A stretch of DNA of 64,000 nucleotides from Mycolicibacterium flavescens. Its GTDB lineage: Bacteria > Actinomycetota > Actinomycetes > Mycobacteriales > Mycobacteriaceae. Positions 35,389 to 44,210 of the stretch are shown here, piece after piece. The position numbers and the translations under genes were made by a program. Numbering within the stretch: the first letter of the stretch is position 1; every line of letters starts with the position of its first letter. The stretch lies in the NCBI RefSeq assembly GCF_001722335.1, contig NZ_MIHA01000020.1, forward strand, positions 1 through 64,000. The letters are read 5' to 3'. Under the pieces are notes generated by a model. The model saw nothing but the letters and a program-made list of their open reading frames with translations. It was not told where the DNA came from and did no database searches.

Positions 35389-35699
35389 TCTCTGTGCTGC
35401 TCGACATCCTCGGCGCCGTCCTGCTTTTCACCGGTCTGGCGCTGCTGACGATCAGCGTCGTCGGGATGCTGCGGTTCTCCGACACGCAGAGTCAGCTGCA
35501 CGCGCAGGGGCTGGCCACCGGTCCCGGGGTGATCGCCGTGCTGGCCTCGTCGATCGCCACCGAGAACCCGGCGATCATCGGCTTCGCGGCGCTGACCATC
35601 GCGTTCGTGGTGATGACGTCGCCGACCTCCAGCCACGCGATCTCCCGCTCCGCCTACCGCCGCCGGGCCCGCGAGAAGCCGGAGGAGAATCCGGGGTAG
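35385..35699 (+). CDS. mrpG: Mrp antiporter subunit G
   Basis: The last subunit, 104 residues and three helices: VISVLLDILGAVLLFTGLAL, TISVVGMLRFSDTQSQLHAQ (the R-F-x-D-x-x-x-R/Q-L-H-A segment is diagnostic) and PAIIGFAALTIAFVVMTSPTSSHAI. GTG 35385 overlaps the mrpF stop. Convergent with the FtsH gene, three bases away, with no terminator visible between them. Confidence 0.92.
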   Translation: MISVLLDILGAVLLFTGLALLTISVVGMLRFSDTQSQLHAQGLATGPGVIAVLASSIATENPAIIGFAALTIAFVVMTSPTSSHAISRSAYRRRAREKPEENPG

Positions 35700-35702
35700 C
35701 GG

Positions 35703-37670
35703 TCACAACCGCGCCGCGGTATGCCGGGACACACCCGCGGCCGCGTACACCTGCTCTTCGTCGAGGGTCTCGTGCACCAGAAGCTCGGCGACAATCCGGT
35801 CGAGCCGGTCCTTGTTGTTGCGCAACAACTCTCGTGCCTCGACGTAGCAGGCCTCGATGAGGCGCCGGATCTCCTGGTCCACCGAACCGAGCATCGAGTC
35901 CGACACCCCGAACATGCGCGGGTCGCCCTCGCGGGGCAGCACCGACACCGGGCCGATCCGCTCGGACATGCCCCACCGTCCGATCATGGCGCGGGCGACC
36001 TTGGTGGCCGTCTCGAGGTCACTTTCGGAGCCCGTGGTGACCACCCCGAAGATCTCCTCCTCGGCGGCCATCCCGCCGAGAGCGCCGATGATGCGCCCGC
36101 GCAGATAGTCGGCGGTGTATCCGTAGCGGTCCTCCTCCGGGGTGGACAACGTGACGCCGAGGGCGTGGCCGCGCGGGATGATCGAGACCTTGCGCACCGG
36201 GTCGGCGCCCGGTTGCAGCATGCCCAGCAGCGCGTGGCCGGCTTCGTGGTACGCGGTGCGGCGGCGCTCCTCCTCGGGCAGCACCACGCTGCGCGCCGTC
36301 CCGAGTTGCACTTTCTCCAGCGCGTCGCCCAGGTAGCGGTCGGTCACGTGGGTCAGCCCGTCGCGGGCCGCGGCCAACGCCGCCTCGTTGACGAGGTTGG
36401 CCAGATCCGCACCGGTCATGCCGGGTGTCGCGGCGGCGACCTTGTCGAGATCGACGTCGTCGGCCAACGGCACCGAGCGGGTGTGCACCTTCAGGATCGC
36501 GACGCGGCCCTGGCGGTCGGGCGGGTTGACGGTGACCGTGCGGTCGAACCGTCCCGGGCGCAGCAGCGCCGGATCGAGGACGTCGGGCCGGTTCGTCGCG
36601 GCGAGCACCACCACACCCTCGGATCCGCTGAATCCGTCCATCTCCGTGAGGATCTGGTTGAGGGTCTGCTCGCGTTCGTCGTTGCCGCCGACGCTGGCCG
36701 CGCTGCCGCGCGACCGGCCGATGGTGTCGATCTCGTCGATGAAGATGATCGCCGGGGCCACCTTGCGGGCCTCCTCGAACAGTTCCCGCACGCGCGACGC
36801 GCCGACACCGACGATCATCTCGATGAACTCGGCGCCGCTGGCCGAGAAGAACGGCACGTTCGCCTCGCCGGCCGTCGCCCGCGCCAGCAGCGTCTTGCCG
36901 GTGCCGGGCGGGCCGGTCAGCAGCACACCCTTGGGCACCTTGGCGCCGAGCTTGCGGTATTTCTCCGGATGCCGCAGAAAGTCCACGATCTCGTTGATCT
37001 CGGCCTTGACCTCGTTGATGCCTGCGACGTCGTCGAAGGTGACCCGCACGGTCTCCGGGTCGACAGGCTTGCGTTTGCGCGCGTTCATGCCGAACAGCCC
37101 GCCGCCACCTGCGGCGCCCATCTTGCGGGCGCGGTTGAACAACCAGAACCAGAACCCGAACAGCAGCAGGATCGGCGCGAACGACAGCAGCAGGTTCCAG
37201 AAGATCCCGCGGTCGGTGCTCAGCGGTTCCGCCGACACCGTCGCGCCGCCCTCCTCGAGCTGGGCGAGCAAATCGTCTTGGGCGAAGGTCGGACGTTCGG
37301 TGGTGAACTGCTCGTAGGTCTTCGACGTATCGTCCTGGCCTGGAACGGGTTTCGCTTCGCGTAGCCTGCCCTGGATCGACTCGCCCTGGGAGAACACCTC
37401 GTCGACGTTGCGCTGCTCGACCTGGGTGGTGAACTCGGTGTAGGGCACCTTGGCCGGGTCGCCGACCGTGTCCTGGAACGACAGCAACCCGAAGACCAGC
37501 AGATAGCCGAGGGCCAGGTAGGCCACCACCACCCACCAGCGCGGCCGCGGACGGTCCGCGCCGGTGTCTTCGGCCGGCAGGCCTTCGGTACGCCACGGTT
37601 TGGGATCGGCGTTGTTCGGCGGCTTCGACGCGGCGGGGTCGGGCCTGCGTGCGCCGTTGGTGTCGGTCAC
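35703..37670 (-). CDS. Second FtsH-type AAA+ membrane metalloprotease
   Basis: A 655-residue ATP-dependent zinc protease. It has two N-terminal membrane segments ([20 protein letters not shown] and [20 protein letters not shown]) around a periplasmic FtsH_ext-like domain, then the AAA+ module with Walker A GPPGTGKT, Walker B IIFIDEID, the second region of homology [21 protein letters not shown] cut here as [18 protein letters not shown], and the M41 zinc site HEAGH. The housekeeping mycobacterial ftsH sits near folE elsewhere, so this is likely an accessory paralogue. Start uncertain: GTG 37670 is preferred because upstream starts overlap the TRIC gene. It may share a transcript with TRIC. 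Confidence 0.88.
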   Translation of the reverse strand: MTDTNGARRPDPAASKPPNNADPKPWRTEGLPAEDTGADRPRPRWWVVVAYLALGYLLVFGLLSFQDTVGDPAKVPYTEFTTQVEQRNVDEVFSQGESIQGRLREAKPVPGQDDTSKTYEQFTTERPTFAQDDLLAQLEEGGATVSAEPLSTDRGIFWNLLLSFAPILLLFGFWFWLFNRARKMGAAGGGGLFGMNARKRKPVDPETVRVTFDDVAGINEVKAEINEIVDFLRHPEKYRKLGAKVPKGVLLTGPPGTGKTLLARATAGEANVPFFSASGAEFIEMIVGVGASRVRELFEEARKVAPAIIFIDEIDTIGRSRGSAASVGGNDEREQTLNQILTEMDGFSGSEGVVVLAATNRPDVLDPALLRPGRFDRTVTVNPPDRQGRVAILKVHTRSVPLADDVDLDKVAAATPGMTGADLANLVNEAALAAARDGLTHVTDRYLGDALEKVQLGTARSVVLPEEERRRTAYHEAGHALLGMLQPGADPVRKVSIIPRGHALGVTLSTPEEDRYGYTADYLRGRIIGALGGMAAEEEIFGVVTTGSESDLETATKVARAMIGRWGMSERIGPVSVLPREGDPRMFGVSDSMLGSVDQEIRRLIEACYVEARELLRNNKDRLDRIVAELLVHETLDEEQVYAAAGVSRHTAARL

Positions 37671-37710
37671 CGTATCCAAGCTAGCCGGATCGAGGGCGTT
37701 CGATAAGGGG

Positions 37711-38337
37711 TCACCGTTGCCACCGGGGCCGCGGCGCGTCGAGGCCGAACCGGACACCGACCATGCGGATCACGAAACACACCGCAGCGGCACCCATCGT
37801 CGCCGCGATGTTCTGTACCCCGAGGCCGTACAGCAGCGCCGCACAGGCCGCGCCGATCATGGCCGGGATCGCGTAGAGCTCGGCGCGGAACACCGTGGGC
37901 ACCTGCCCGATCGCCATGTCGCGGATGGTTCCGCCGCCGACCGCGGTGATGGTGCCGACGATGACCGCCTGCAGAACGCCGAAGTCCAGGTTCAGCGCCT
38001 TGTACGCGGCGAGCACCGCGAAGACGCTCAACCCCACCGCATCGGCGACGGTGATCGGCATCGTGAAGCGTTCCAGGGCGGGACTGAGCGCGAACGCGAT
38101 CACCCCGCCGGCCGCGGCCGCGGCCAGATAACGCCAGTCGACGAACGTCGCGGGCGGGAGCGCGTCGAGGAGGATGTCGCGGATGACGCCGCCGCCCAGA
38201 CCGGTGAGCATGCCGACCGTGACTACACCGAAGATGTCCAGGCGCGTGGCACGCAACGAGACCAGTGCGCCGTTGAGCGCGAACGCGAACGTGCCGATCA
38301 GGTCGAGCACCAACAGCAACGGCGTTTCGGTCGACAT
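37711..38337 (-). CDS. TRIC-type membrane channel protein
   Basis: A 208-residue protein of the trimeric intracellular cation channel (TRIC, formerly UPF0126) family. Seven membrane segments are visible in two homologous halves, each holding the kinked glycine motif: GMLTGLGGGVIRDILLDALP and GTITAVGGGTIRDMAIGQVP. Each copy of GGG-IRD is at the ion path in TRIC structures. Prokaryotic TRICs are K+-selective and homotrimeric. ATG 38337 is selected; ATG 38361 eight codons upstream would overlap the divergent gene's start. The next gene downstream on this strand is the FtsH protease. Confidence 0.88.
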   Translation of the reverse strand: MSTETPLLLVLDLIGTFAFALNGALVSLRATRLDIFGVVTVGMLTGLGGGVIRDILLDALPPATFVDWRYLAAAAAGGVIAFALSPALERFTMPITVADAVGLSVFAVLAAYKALNLDFGVLQAVIVGTITAVGGGTIRDMAIGQVPTVFRAELYAIPAMIGAACAALLYGLGVQNIAATMGAAAVCFVIRMVGVRFGLDAPRPRWQR

Positions 38338-38359
38338 TGCAAGGTGTATACCCGAGGAC

Positions 38360-39625
38360 ATGCCGACATCACAGGTGGACGCGGTGCTGTCCGGGCTGGC
38401 GCGGGTGCGGGACTGGCAGGAGCCGTTCTACCGCGACCTGCACCGCAACCCGGAGTTGTCGCACCAGGAGCGCCGGACGGCGGCCGAGGTCGCCGAGAAG
38501 CTGCGCGGATTCGGCTATCAGGTGCACGACGGGGTCGGCGGCACCGGTGTCGTCGGCGTGCTCTCCAACGGCGCGGGCCCGGTGGTGTTGCTGCGCGCCG
38601 ACATGGACGCGCTGCCGGTGCGGGAAGCCACCGGCCTCGACTACGCGAGCACCGTGCGGGCCACCGACGCCGACGGCAACGAGGTGCCGGTGATGCACGC
38701 CTGCGGACACGACGTCCACGTCGCCACGCTGCTCGGCGCGGCCGAACTGCTCGCCGAGGGGCGGGGGCACTGGGCCGGCACCGTGGTCGCGCTGTTCCAG
38801 CCCGCCGAGGAGACGTCCGACGGCGCGCGCGCCATGGTCGACGACGGGCTCGCACAGCTGATACCGAAGGTGGATGTCGCGCTGGCCCAACATGTTCTGC
38901 CCGCACCGGCGGGGCACGTCGGTGTCCGCACCGGGGCTCTGCTGTCGGCAGCGGACAGCATGCGCGTCACCGTGCACGGCCGCGGCGCGCACGGTTCCAT
39001 GCCCCAGGCCGCCGTCGACCCGGTGGTGCTCGCGGCGATGATCGTCGTGCGGCTGCAGACCGTGGTGTCACGCGAAGTCGCGCCCGGCGAGTCCGCGGTC
39101 CTGACCGTCGGCAGCATCGCGGCCGGAAGCAAGAGCAATGTGATACCGGATCACGCTGTGCTGCAACTGAACTTGCGCACCTACAGCGAGCAGACCCGGA
39201 CCTCGATGCTGGCCGCGATCCGGCGCATCGTCATCGCCGAGTGCCAGGCCTCCGGCTCGCCCAAGGAGCCGGAGTTCGAGCTGTTCGACCGGTTTCCGTT
39301 GACGGAGAACGACGCCGACGCCACCGCGCGGGTGAGCTCGGCGTTCACCGCGTTCTTCGGGGAGCGGTGCCGGCAGATGCCGCAGCAGACCGCGAGCGAG
39401 GACTTCAGCGAGATCCCTGCTGCCCTCGGCGCGCCCTACACCTACTGGGGGATCGGCGGCATCGATCCGGTGCTCCACCGGGAGGCCGTCGAGTGCGGTC
39501 GCGTCGACGCCGACATCCCGGTCAACCATTCGGCGACCTTCGCCCCGGTGGTTCAGCCCACGCTCGACACCGGGACTCAGGCGCTGGTGGTCGCGGCAAT
39601 GCCCTGGCTGGCGCCAGAGCGGTAG
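38360..39625 (+). CDS. M20-family amidohydrolase (hippurate/IAA-amino acid hydrolase type)
   Basis: A 421-residue M20D metallo-amidohydrolase hydrolysing N-acyl amino acids. The metal site residues are visible: LLRADMDALPVREATG, MHACGHDVHVATLLG, FQPAEETSDGARAMV and the C-terminal QTASEDFSEIPAAL; the dimerisation domain begins at about VRVTVHGRGAHGSMPQ in place (around 200-320). ATG 38360 lies 22 bases from the divergent TRIC start; there is almost no room for a leader, and the nearest GAGGA is only one base upstream, so a leaderless message is likely. The stop abuts that of the next gene on the other strand. Confidence 0.9.
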   Translation: MPTSQVDAVLSGLARVRDWQEPFYRDLHRNPELSHQERRTAAEVAEKLRGFGYQVHDGVGGTGVVGVLSNGAGPVVLLRADMDALPVREATGLDYASTVRATDADGNEVPVMHACGHDVHVATLLGAAELLAEGRGHWAGTVVALFQPAEETSDGARAMVDDGLAQLIPKVDVALAQHVLPAPAGHVGVRTGALLSAADSMRVTVHGRGAHGSMPQAAVDPVVLAAMIVVRLQTVVSREVAPGESAVLTVGSIAAGSKSNVIPDHAVLQLNLRTYSEQTRTSMLAAIRRIVIAECQASGSPKEPEFELFDRFPLTENDADATARVSSAFTAFFGERCRQMPQQTASEDFSEIPAALGAPYTYWGIGGIDPVLHREAVECGRVDADIPVNHSATFAPVVQPTLDTGTQALVVAAMPWLAPER

Positions 39626-40090
39626 TCAGATCCCGTCGGCGATGCGAACGGCCTCGTCGAAGTACAGGGCGTCGACCTGCACCGTGTAGCTCTTGGCGAC
39701 CAGGCCCGAGATGCTCGAGAAGTCGCGCCGGCCACCGGTGGCCAGGTGCGCGATGAAGGCGAAGAGGCCACCCCAGAATGCGCCGATCAACACGCTGCCC
39801 AGCATCGTCAGCAGCACCCCGGCCGGGACGATGACGAACAGGCTGAACAGCAGACCGAACAGCAGGCCGATCGCCGCGCCCGCACCGGCACCCGCCAGAG
39901 CGGCCCGGCCCTTGGTCATCCGGCCCGTCACCTGCTCGATGCTGTCGATGCCGTGGCCGACGATGCGCACATGCTCGACGGGGAAGTCGGCGTCCGACAG
40001 CCGGTCCACCAGGCGCTGCGCCTCTTCGTAAGTCGGGTACACCCGAAGCACCATCGACTCGAGTGCGTCTCTTTTCATTGTCGTAGTCAT
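39626..40090 (-). CDS. General-stress-like membrane protein (17M/YflT-type with glycine zipper)
   Basis: A 154-residue protein with an N-terminal soluble domain (MVLRVYPTYEEAQRLVDRLS, then FPVEHVRIVGHGID) typical of general-stress 17M / YflT-like domains, followed by a glycine-zipper-rich double membrane segment (ALAGAGAGAAIGLLFGLLFS, then VLLTMLGSVLIGAFWGGLFA) and a short C-terminal TVQVDALYFDEAVRIADG strand. ATG 40090 follows GGAGG five bases upstream. It is divergent from marR across the operator region, so it is probably part of the same regulon. Function unknown. Confidence 0.8.
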   Translation of the reverse strand: MTTTMKRDALESMVLRVYPTYEEAQRLVDRLSDADFPVEHVRIVGHGIDSIEQVTGRMTKGRAALAGAGAGAAIGLLFGLLFSLFVIVPAGVLLTMLGSVLIGAFWGGLFAFIAHLATGGRRDFSSISGLVAKSYTVQVDALYFDEAVRIADGI

Positions 40091-40112
40091 ACGATCCTCC
40101 AATCTGATTTAT

Positions 40113-40158
40113 TAGTTGGTACTATACAACTATATACTTTTAGTTGGGATATACCAAC
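40113..40158. promoter_or_regulatory. Tandem MarR-type operators in an AT-rich island
   Basis: Two inverted repeats with the same half-site: TAGTTG-N8-CAACTA at 40113-40132 and GTTGG-N6-CCAAC at 40143-40158. Their AGTTG half-sites begin exactly 28 bases apart. The 60-base stretch is over two-thirds A/T in a genome near 70% G/C, so it almost certainly holds both divergent promoters (stress protein leftwards, marR-wrbA rightwards). The MarR protein encoded next door is the natural ligand. Confidence 0.7.
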
Positions 40159-40177
40159 CATTGGACGGTGGGCGAGG

Positions 40178-40651
40178 ATGGCGAAAGATGAAGGCCGGGC
40201 GGTCTACGAGGCGATCCGCCAGATCGCGCGGTGGTCCAACCGTCCCGACACGCGCGCTGCGCTACTGGGTCGGGCCGGTCAGGACTTCTCGGCGGTCGAC
40301 GTGGATCTGTTGCGCGCCGTCGTGTCCAGCGGCCCGGTGCGGATCTCCGACCTCGCGCACTGGCAGGGCGTCGACAAATCCACCATGTCCCTGCAGGTGC
40401 GGCGGCTCGAGCAGCGTGATCTGATCCGCCGCCGTCCGGATCCCGCCGACCAGCGGGCCGTACTGCTCACCGCGACCGCCAAGGGGCGCCGTACCTGTGA
40501 GCGCATGGACGTCCTGGGTACCGAGGTCATCGCCCAGGCCTTCGACGACTGGCCCGAAGACGACCGGCGGGCGCTGGCGGCTCTGCTGGGCCGGTTCGCC
40601 GCCGATCTCACGTCATCGTCGCCCAGGCTGCGCGCGACCGCCCCTGATTAA
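40178..40651 (+). CDS. MarR-family regulator
   Basis: A 157-residue MarR-type winged-helix repressor. The DNA-binding part is GPVRISDLAHWQGVDKSTMS, then LEQRDLIRRRPDPADQRAVL as the wing, with the flanking dimerisation helices at both ends (ARWSNRPDTRAALLGRAG at the N-terminus and WPEDDRRALAALLGRFAADL at the C-terminus). There is no conserved sensory cysteine in the N-terminal helix, so oxidation sensing of the YodB/HypR kind is not evident; it has a single cysteine in GRRTCERMD. ATG 40178. It precedes wrbA by 55 bases and faces the tandem operators. Confidence 0.9.
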   Translation: MAKDEGRAVYEAIRQIARWSNRPDTRAALLGRAGQDFSAVDVDLLRAVVSSGPVRISDLAHWQGVDKSTMSLQVRRLEQRDLIRRRPDPADQRAVLLTATAKGRRTCERMDVLGTEVIAQAFDDWPEDDRRALAALLGRFAADLTSSSPRLRATAPD

Positions 40652-40706
40652 CGAGCGGGGAAAGAGGAACCCTCCACACACACGGCGATCGAAAGGAAGC
40701 ACCATC

Positions 40707-41306
40707 ATGGTCAAACTGTCGGTGATCTACTACTCGGCGACCGGGCACGGCACCGCGATGGCACGCATCGTGGCCGAAGCCGGCGAGAAGGCCGGCGCCG
40801 AGGTCCGGTTCCGTCCGGTCGCGGAAACCCGCGATCCCCAGTCCTTCGCGGACAACCCCGCCTGGTCGGCCAACTACGAAGACACCAAGGACCTTCCGTC
40901 GGCCACGGGCGACGACATCGTCTGGGCCGACGCCGTGATCTTCGGCTCACCGACCCGATTCGGTTCGCCCGCAGCGCCTTTCCGAACCTTCATCGACACA
41001 CTCGGTGGTCTGTGGGCGCAGGGCAAACTGGCGGACAAGGTCTACGCCGGGTTCACGTCGTCGCAGACCGCGCACGGCGGCCAGGAGACCACGCTGATCA
41101 ACCTCTACGTCACCCTGATGCACTTCGGCGGCATCATCGTGCCACCCGGCTACACCAACGAACTCAAGTTCGCCGACGGAAACCCCTACGGCGTCAGCCA
41201 CATCACCGGCCCGGACAACCAGAACCCGGTCAACGACGCGACCAACGCCGCGCTCGAGCACCTGGCGCAGCGGGTCGTCACGACCGCCGCTCGACTCGCC
41301 GGATAG
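40707..41306 (+). CDS. wrbA: NAD(P)H:quinone oxidoreductase, WrbA type
   Basis: A 199-residue flavodoxin-like quinone reductase that two-electron-reduces quinones, protecting against semiquinone redox cycling. FMN-binding parts are VIYYSATGHGTAMARIVAEA (phosphate loop, residues 6-25), AVIFGSPTRFGSPAAPFRTF and the GFTSSQTAHGGQETTLINLY loop; the PGYTNELKFADGNPYGVSHI stretch is WrbA-typical. ATG 40707, with GAAAGGA upstream. With marR and the divergent stress protein it forms a likely quinone/electrophile stress regulon. Confidence 0.93.
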   Translation: MVKLSVIYYSATGHGTAMARIVAEAGEKAGAEVRFRPVAETRDPQSFADNPAWSANYEDTKDLPSATGDDIVWADAVIFGSPTRFGSPAAPFRTFIDTLGGLWAQGKLADKVYAGFTSSQTAHGGQETTLINLYVTLMHFGGIIVPPGYTNELKFADGNPYGVSHITGPDNQNPVNDATNAALEHLAQRVVTTAARLAG

Positions 41307-41432
41307 CCGCCACGCGCGAGAACCTCTGCGACACTTCTCGATCATGCCGAACCCGTACCGCCGCACACCGGCCATCCGGCCTGCGGGGCGCGCCGGCAGG
41401 GACCCCGTCGACCGTGCCGGCGTGCAGCGGAC

Positions 41433-42767
41433 ATGAGGCGACGGCCCGCGCCGCGGTCGGCGCTGCGGATCTCGACCGCCCTGTACAACTTTCGGGAGAG
41501 CCTGTTCGCGTTGCCGGCCCTGGTCCTGCTCGGCGGCATCGTGCTCGCGGAGGTGACGGCCTACCTCGACGACGTCCTCGGCGTGGACACCTCGCTGCCG
41601 CTGACCGTCGAGATGAACAGCAACGCCGCGATCTGGTTGCTCAGCACCGTCGCCGGCGCGACCATCACGACCGCGGGTGTGGTGTTCTCGCTGACGGTGG
41701 TCAGCCTGCAGCTGGCCAGCAGCCAGTTCTCCCCGCGGGTGATGCGGTCGTTCATCAGGGACCGACTCAGCCAGACCGTGATCGGTCTGCTGGTCGGCAC
41801 GTTCGTGTTCTGCGTGCTGACGTTGCGGCACATCAGCGGGGACCCGATGTCCAACGCGCCGCGGGTGTCGATGACGGCCGCGATCGTGCTGGCCGTGGCG
41901 ACCGTGCTGCTGATCATCGCCTACCTGAACCGGTTGGCGTACGGACTGCAGGTCGGCGAGGTGGTGCGCAACATCGCCGAGGAGGCCGACGAGGTCATCG
42001 AGGAGCAGGCCCGCCAGACCCGCGCGGAGACGCCGGCGCCGCACCCGGAGAAACACCCCGGCGAGCACCTGGCCGTGCGGGCCGAGAGCGACGGCTGGGT
42101 CACCCAGGCGGCAAGCAGGTACATCCTGGCCGCGGTGCCGCCCGAGACCGTCGTACGGCTGGAAACCCGCACCGGCGCCTACATCCACCGCGGTGAGGTC
42201 CTGATGACGCTGTGGCCGGTCCCGCCCGACGCCGACCGCGTCGAACGCAAGCTGCAGGCGACCGTCGAGGTCGCCGTGATCCGCACGATGCAGCAGGACA
42301 TCGACTTCGGGATCCGGCAACTCGTCGACATCGCGCTGCGGGCGCTGAGCCCCGCGGTCAACGACCCGACCACGGCAGACGACGTGGTGCTGCGCCTGGG
42401 CAGCCTGATGCGGCGGCTGCTGTCGGCCGAGGTGCCGCCGCAGTCGGTGTGCGGGCCCGACGGCCGGATCCTGCTGCGGCCCTGGGAGCTGTCCCACGAC
42501 GAGTACATCGCGCACGCCTTCGACCAGATCCGGCAGAGCTCGGTGGGCCAACCCCAGGTGGTGGCCACGGTGCTGCGGGTGCTGCGGATGCTGATCGAGC
42601 ACGCGCGCAATGTGGACCACGAGGAGTACATCGCCCCGCTGCGCAGGCAGATCCGGCTGCTGATGGACGCGATGGAGGCCCGGTCCGGGCTGCACCCCGC
42701 CGACCTCGACCGGCTGCGGGCGATCTCGGAGGAGACCGCCACCGATCCGGCCGAACACGACGTCTGA
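41433..42767 (+). CDS. DUF2254 membrane protein
   Basis: A 444-residue membrane protein of the DUF2254 family. Four membrane segments occupy the N-terminal half: ALPALVLLGGIVLAEVTAYL, IWLLSTVAGATITTAGVVFS, TVIGLLVGTFVFCVLTLRHI and MTAAIVLAVATVLLIIAYLN. The characteristic SLQLASSQFSPRVMRSFIRDR follows TM2. The C-terminal half is soluble, with QDIDFGIRQLVDIALRALSP and NDPTTADDVVLRLGSLMRRL, the conserved family core. Function unknown. Monocistronic between wrbA and tmk; ATG 41433 has weak ribosome-site support. Confidence 0.85.
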   Translation: MRRRPAPRSALRISTALYNFRESLFALPALVLLGGIVLAEVTAYLDDVLGVDTSLPLTVEMNSNAAIWLLSTVAGATITTAGVVFSLTVVSLQLASSQFSPRVMRSFIRDRLSQTVIGLLVGTFVFCVLTLRHISGDPMSNAPRVSMTAAIVLAVATVLLIIAYLNRLAYGLQVGEVVRNIAEEADEVIEEQARQTRAETPAPHPEKHPGEHLAVRAESDGWVTQAASRYILAAVPPETVVRLETRTGAYIHRGEVLMTLWPVPPDADRVERKLQATVEVAVIRTMQQDIDFGIRQLVDIALRALSPAVNDPTTADDVVLRLGSLMRRLLSAEVPPQSVCGPDGRILLRPWELSHDEYIAHAFDQIRQSSVGQPQVVATVLRVLRMLIEHARNVDHEEYIAPLRRQIRLLMDAMEARSGLHPADLDRLRAISEETATDPAEHDV

Positions 42768-42790
42768 GCCGGCTCGCTAGTGTCACAGCC

Positions 42791-43423
42791 GTGCTGATGG
42801 TGATCGAGGGCGTCGACGGCGCGGGCAAGCGCACTTTGACCAACGGGCTGGCCGCTGCGTTCGAGGCCGCGGGCCGGTCGGTCACCAGCCTGGCGTTCCC
42901 GCGCTACGGCCGCTCCGCCGAGGCCGACCTGGCCGCCGAGGCGCTGCACGGCGCGCACGGCGACCTGGCCGATTCGGTGTACGCGATGGCAGTGCTGTTC
43001 GCCCTGGACCGCGCAGGCGCCAAAGCCGAGATCGAGCGCCTGCGCGACGACTACGACGTCGTCATCCTCGACCGCTACGTCGCCTCCAACGCGGCCTACA
43101 GCGCCGCGCGGCTGCACCAGGGCGCCGACGGTGAGGTCGTCGACTGGGTCCGCACCCTCGAATACGAGCGGTTCGCGCTGCCCGCACCCGACGCCCAGGT
43201 GCTGCTCGCGGTGCCGACCGCGCTGGCCGCCCGGCGCGCCGAACACCGGGCCAGCACCGAAGCCGACCGCGCCCGCGACGCCTACGAACGCGACGGCGGG
43301 CTGCAGCAGCGCACCTCCGAGGTGTACGCCGCGCTGGCCGCCGCCGACTGGTGCGGGCGCTGGACCGTCGCCGGACCCGACGTCGATCCCGCGGCGCTGG
43401 CCGCCGAACTGACCGCCGGTTGA
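42791..43423 (+). CDS. tmk: Thymidylate kinase
   Basis: Phosphorylates dTMP to dTDP using ATP. The 210-residue protein starts VLMVIEGVDGAGKRTLTNGL, with the P-loop GVDGAGKRT, and has the DRY signature in VVILDRYVASNAAYSAARL and the thymidine-binding FPRYGRSAEADLAAEALHG, matching the M. tuberculosis enzyme. The start is GTG 42791, whose next codons give LMVIEG; ATG 42797 is possible. It lies just after the end of the accessory interval and upstream of mtrA on the same strand, 69 bases before it. Confidence 0.95.
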   Translation: MLMVIEGVDGAGKRTLTNGLAAAFEAAGRSVTSLAFPRYGRSAEADLAAEALHGAHGDLADSVYAMAVLFALDRAGAKAEIERLRDDYDVVILDRYVASNAAYSAARLHQGADGEVVDWVRTLEYERFALPAPDAQVLLAVPTALAARRAEHRASTEADRARDAYERDGGLQQRTSEVYAALAAADWCGRWTVAGPDVDPAALAAELTAG

Positions 43424-43492
43424 GCCGGTTCGCCGGTCAACACGCGAAACGCGCCGTGTGGTAGCCGGGTTTTATCGCGGTTCGGTGACACC

Positions 43493-44179
43493 ATGGACAC
43501 CATGAGGCAAAGGATTCTGGTTGTCGACGACGACCCGTCGCTGGCCGAGATGCTCACCATCGTGCTTCGCGGGGAGGGTTTCGACACCGCCGTCATCGGT
43601 GACGGCACCCAGGCGCTCACCGCGGTGCGCGAACTGCGGCCCGACCTGGTGCTGCTCGACCTGATGCTGCCGGGCATGAACGGCATCGACGTATGCCGCG
43701 TGCTGCGCGCCGACTCCGGTGTGCCGATCGTCATGCTGACGGCCAAGACCGACACCGTCGACGTCGTGCTGGGCCTGGAGTCCGGGGCCGACGACTACGT
43801 GATGAAGCCGTTCAAACCCAAGGAACTCGTGGCGCGCGTGCGCGCGCGGCTGCGGCGCAACGAGGACGAGCCGGCCGAGCTGCTGTCGATCGGTGACGTC
43901 GACATCGACGTGCCCGCCCACAAGGTCACCCGGCAGGGCGAACAGATTTCGCTGACACCGCTGGAGTTCGACCTGCTGGTGGCGCTGGCACGGAAACCGC
44001 GGCAGGTGTTTACTCGTGATGTGCTGCTCGAACAGGTGTGGGGGTACCGGCACCCCGCGGACACCCGTTTGGTGAACGTGCATGTGCAACGGTTGCGGGC
44101 CAAGGTCGAGAAGGACCCGGAGAACCCGCAGGTGGTGTTGACCGTTCGAGGAGTGGGATACAAGGCCGGACCTCCGTGA
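43493..44179 (+). CDS. mtrA: MtrA response regulator
   Basis: Essential OmpR/PhoB-family response regulator of mycobacteria controlling cell division and cell-wall genes and dnaA/oriC functions. The 228 residues are almost identical to the M. tuberculosis protein. Receiver domain with acidic pocket D12/D13/D14, phosphorylation site D56 (LLDLMLPGMNG), T in VMLTAKTD and K in YVMKPFKPKE; winged-helix output domain from about 130 with the recognition part RLVNVHVQRLRAKVEKD. ATG 43493. Operon with mtrB and lpqB. Confidence 0.98.
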   Translation: MDTMRQRILVVDDDPSLAEMLTIVLRGEGFDTAVIGDGTQALTAVRELRPDLVLLDLMLPGMNGIDVCRVLRADSGVPIVMLTAKTDTVDVVLGLESGADDYVMKPFKPKELVARVRARLRRNEDEPAELLSIGDVDIDVPAHKVTRQGEQISLTPLEFDLLVALARKPRQVFTRDVLLEQVWGYRHPADTRLVNVHVQRLRAKVEKDPENPQVVLTVRGVGYKAGPP

Positions 44180-44210
44180 TCTTTGACGGTTCCACCGTCC
44201 GGCGGTCGCC

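Noticed and set aside
36000..37670. The FtsH gene as the housekeeping copy
   Set aside because: The essential mycobacterial ftsH is normally next to folE and the hpt region; the accessory setting here favours a paralogue, though this cannot be proved from the window.
43424..43492. MtrA autoregulatory box before mtrA
   Set aside because: I looked for paired GTAAC-like direct repeats and found none clear enough in the 69-base gap.
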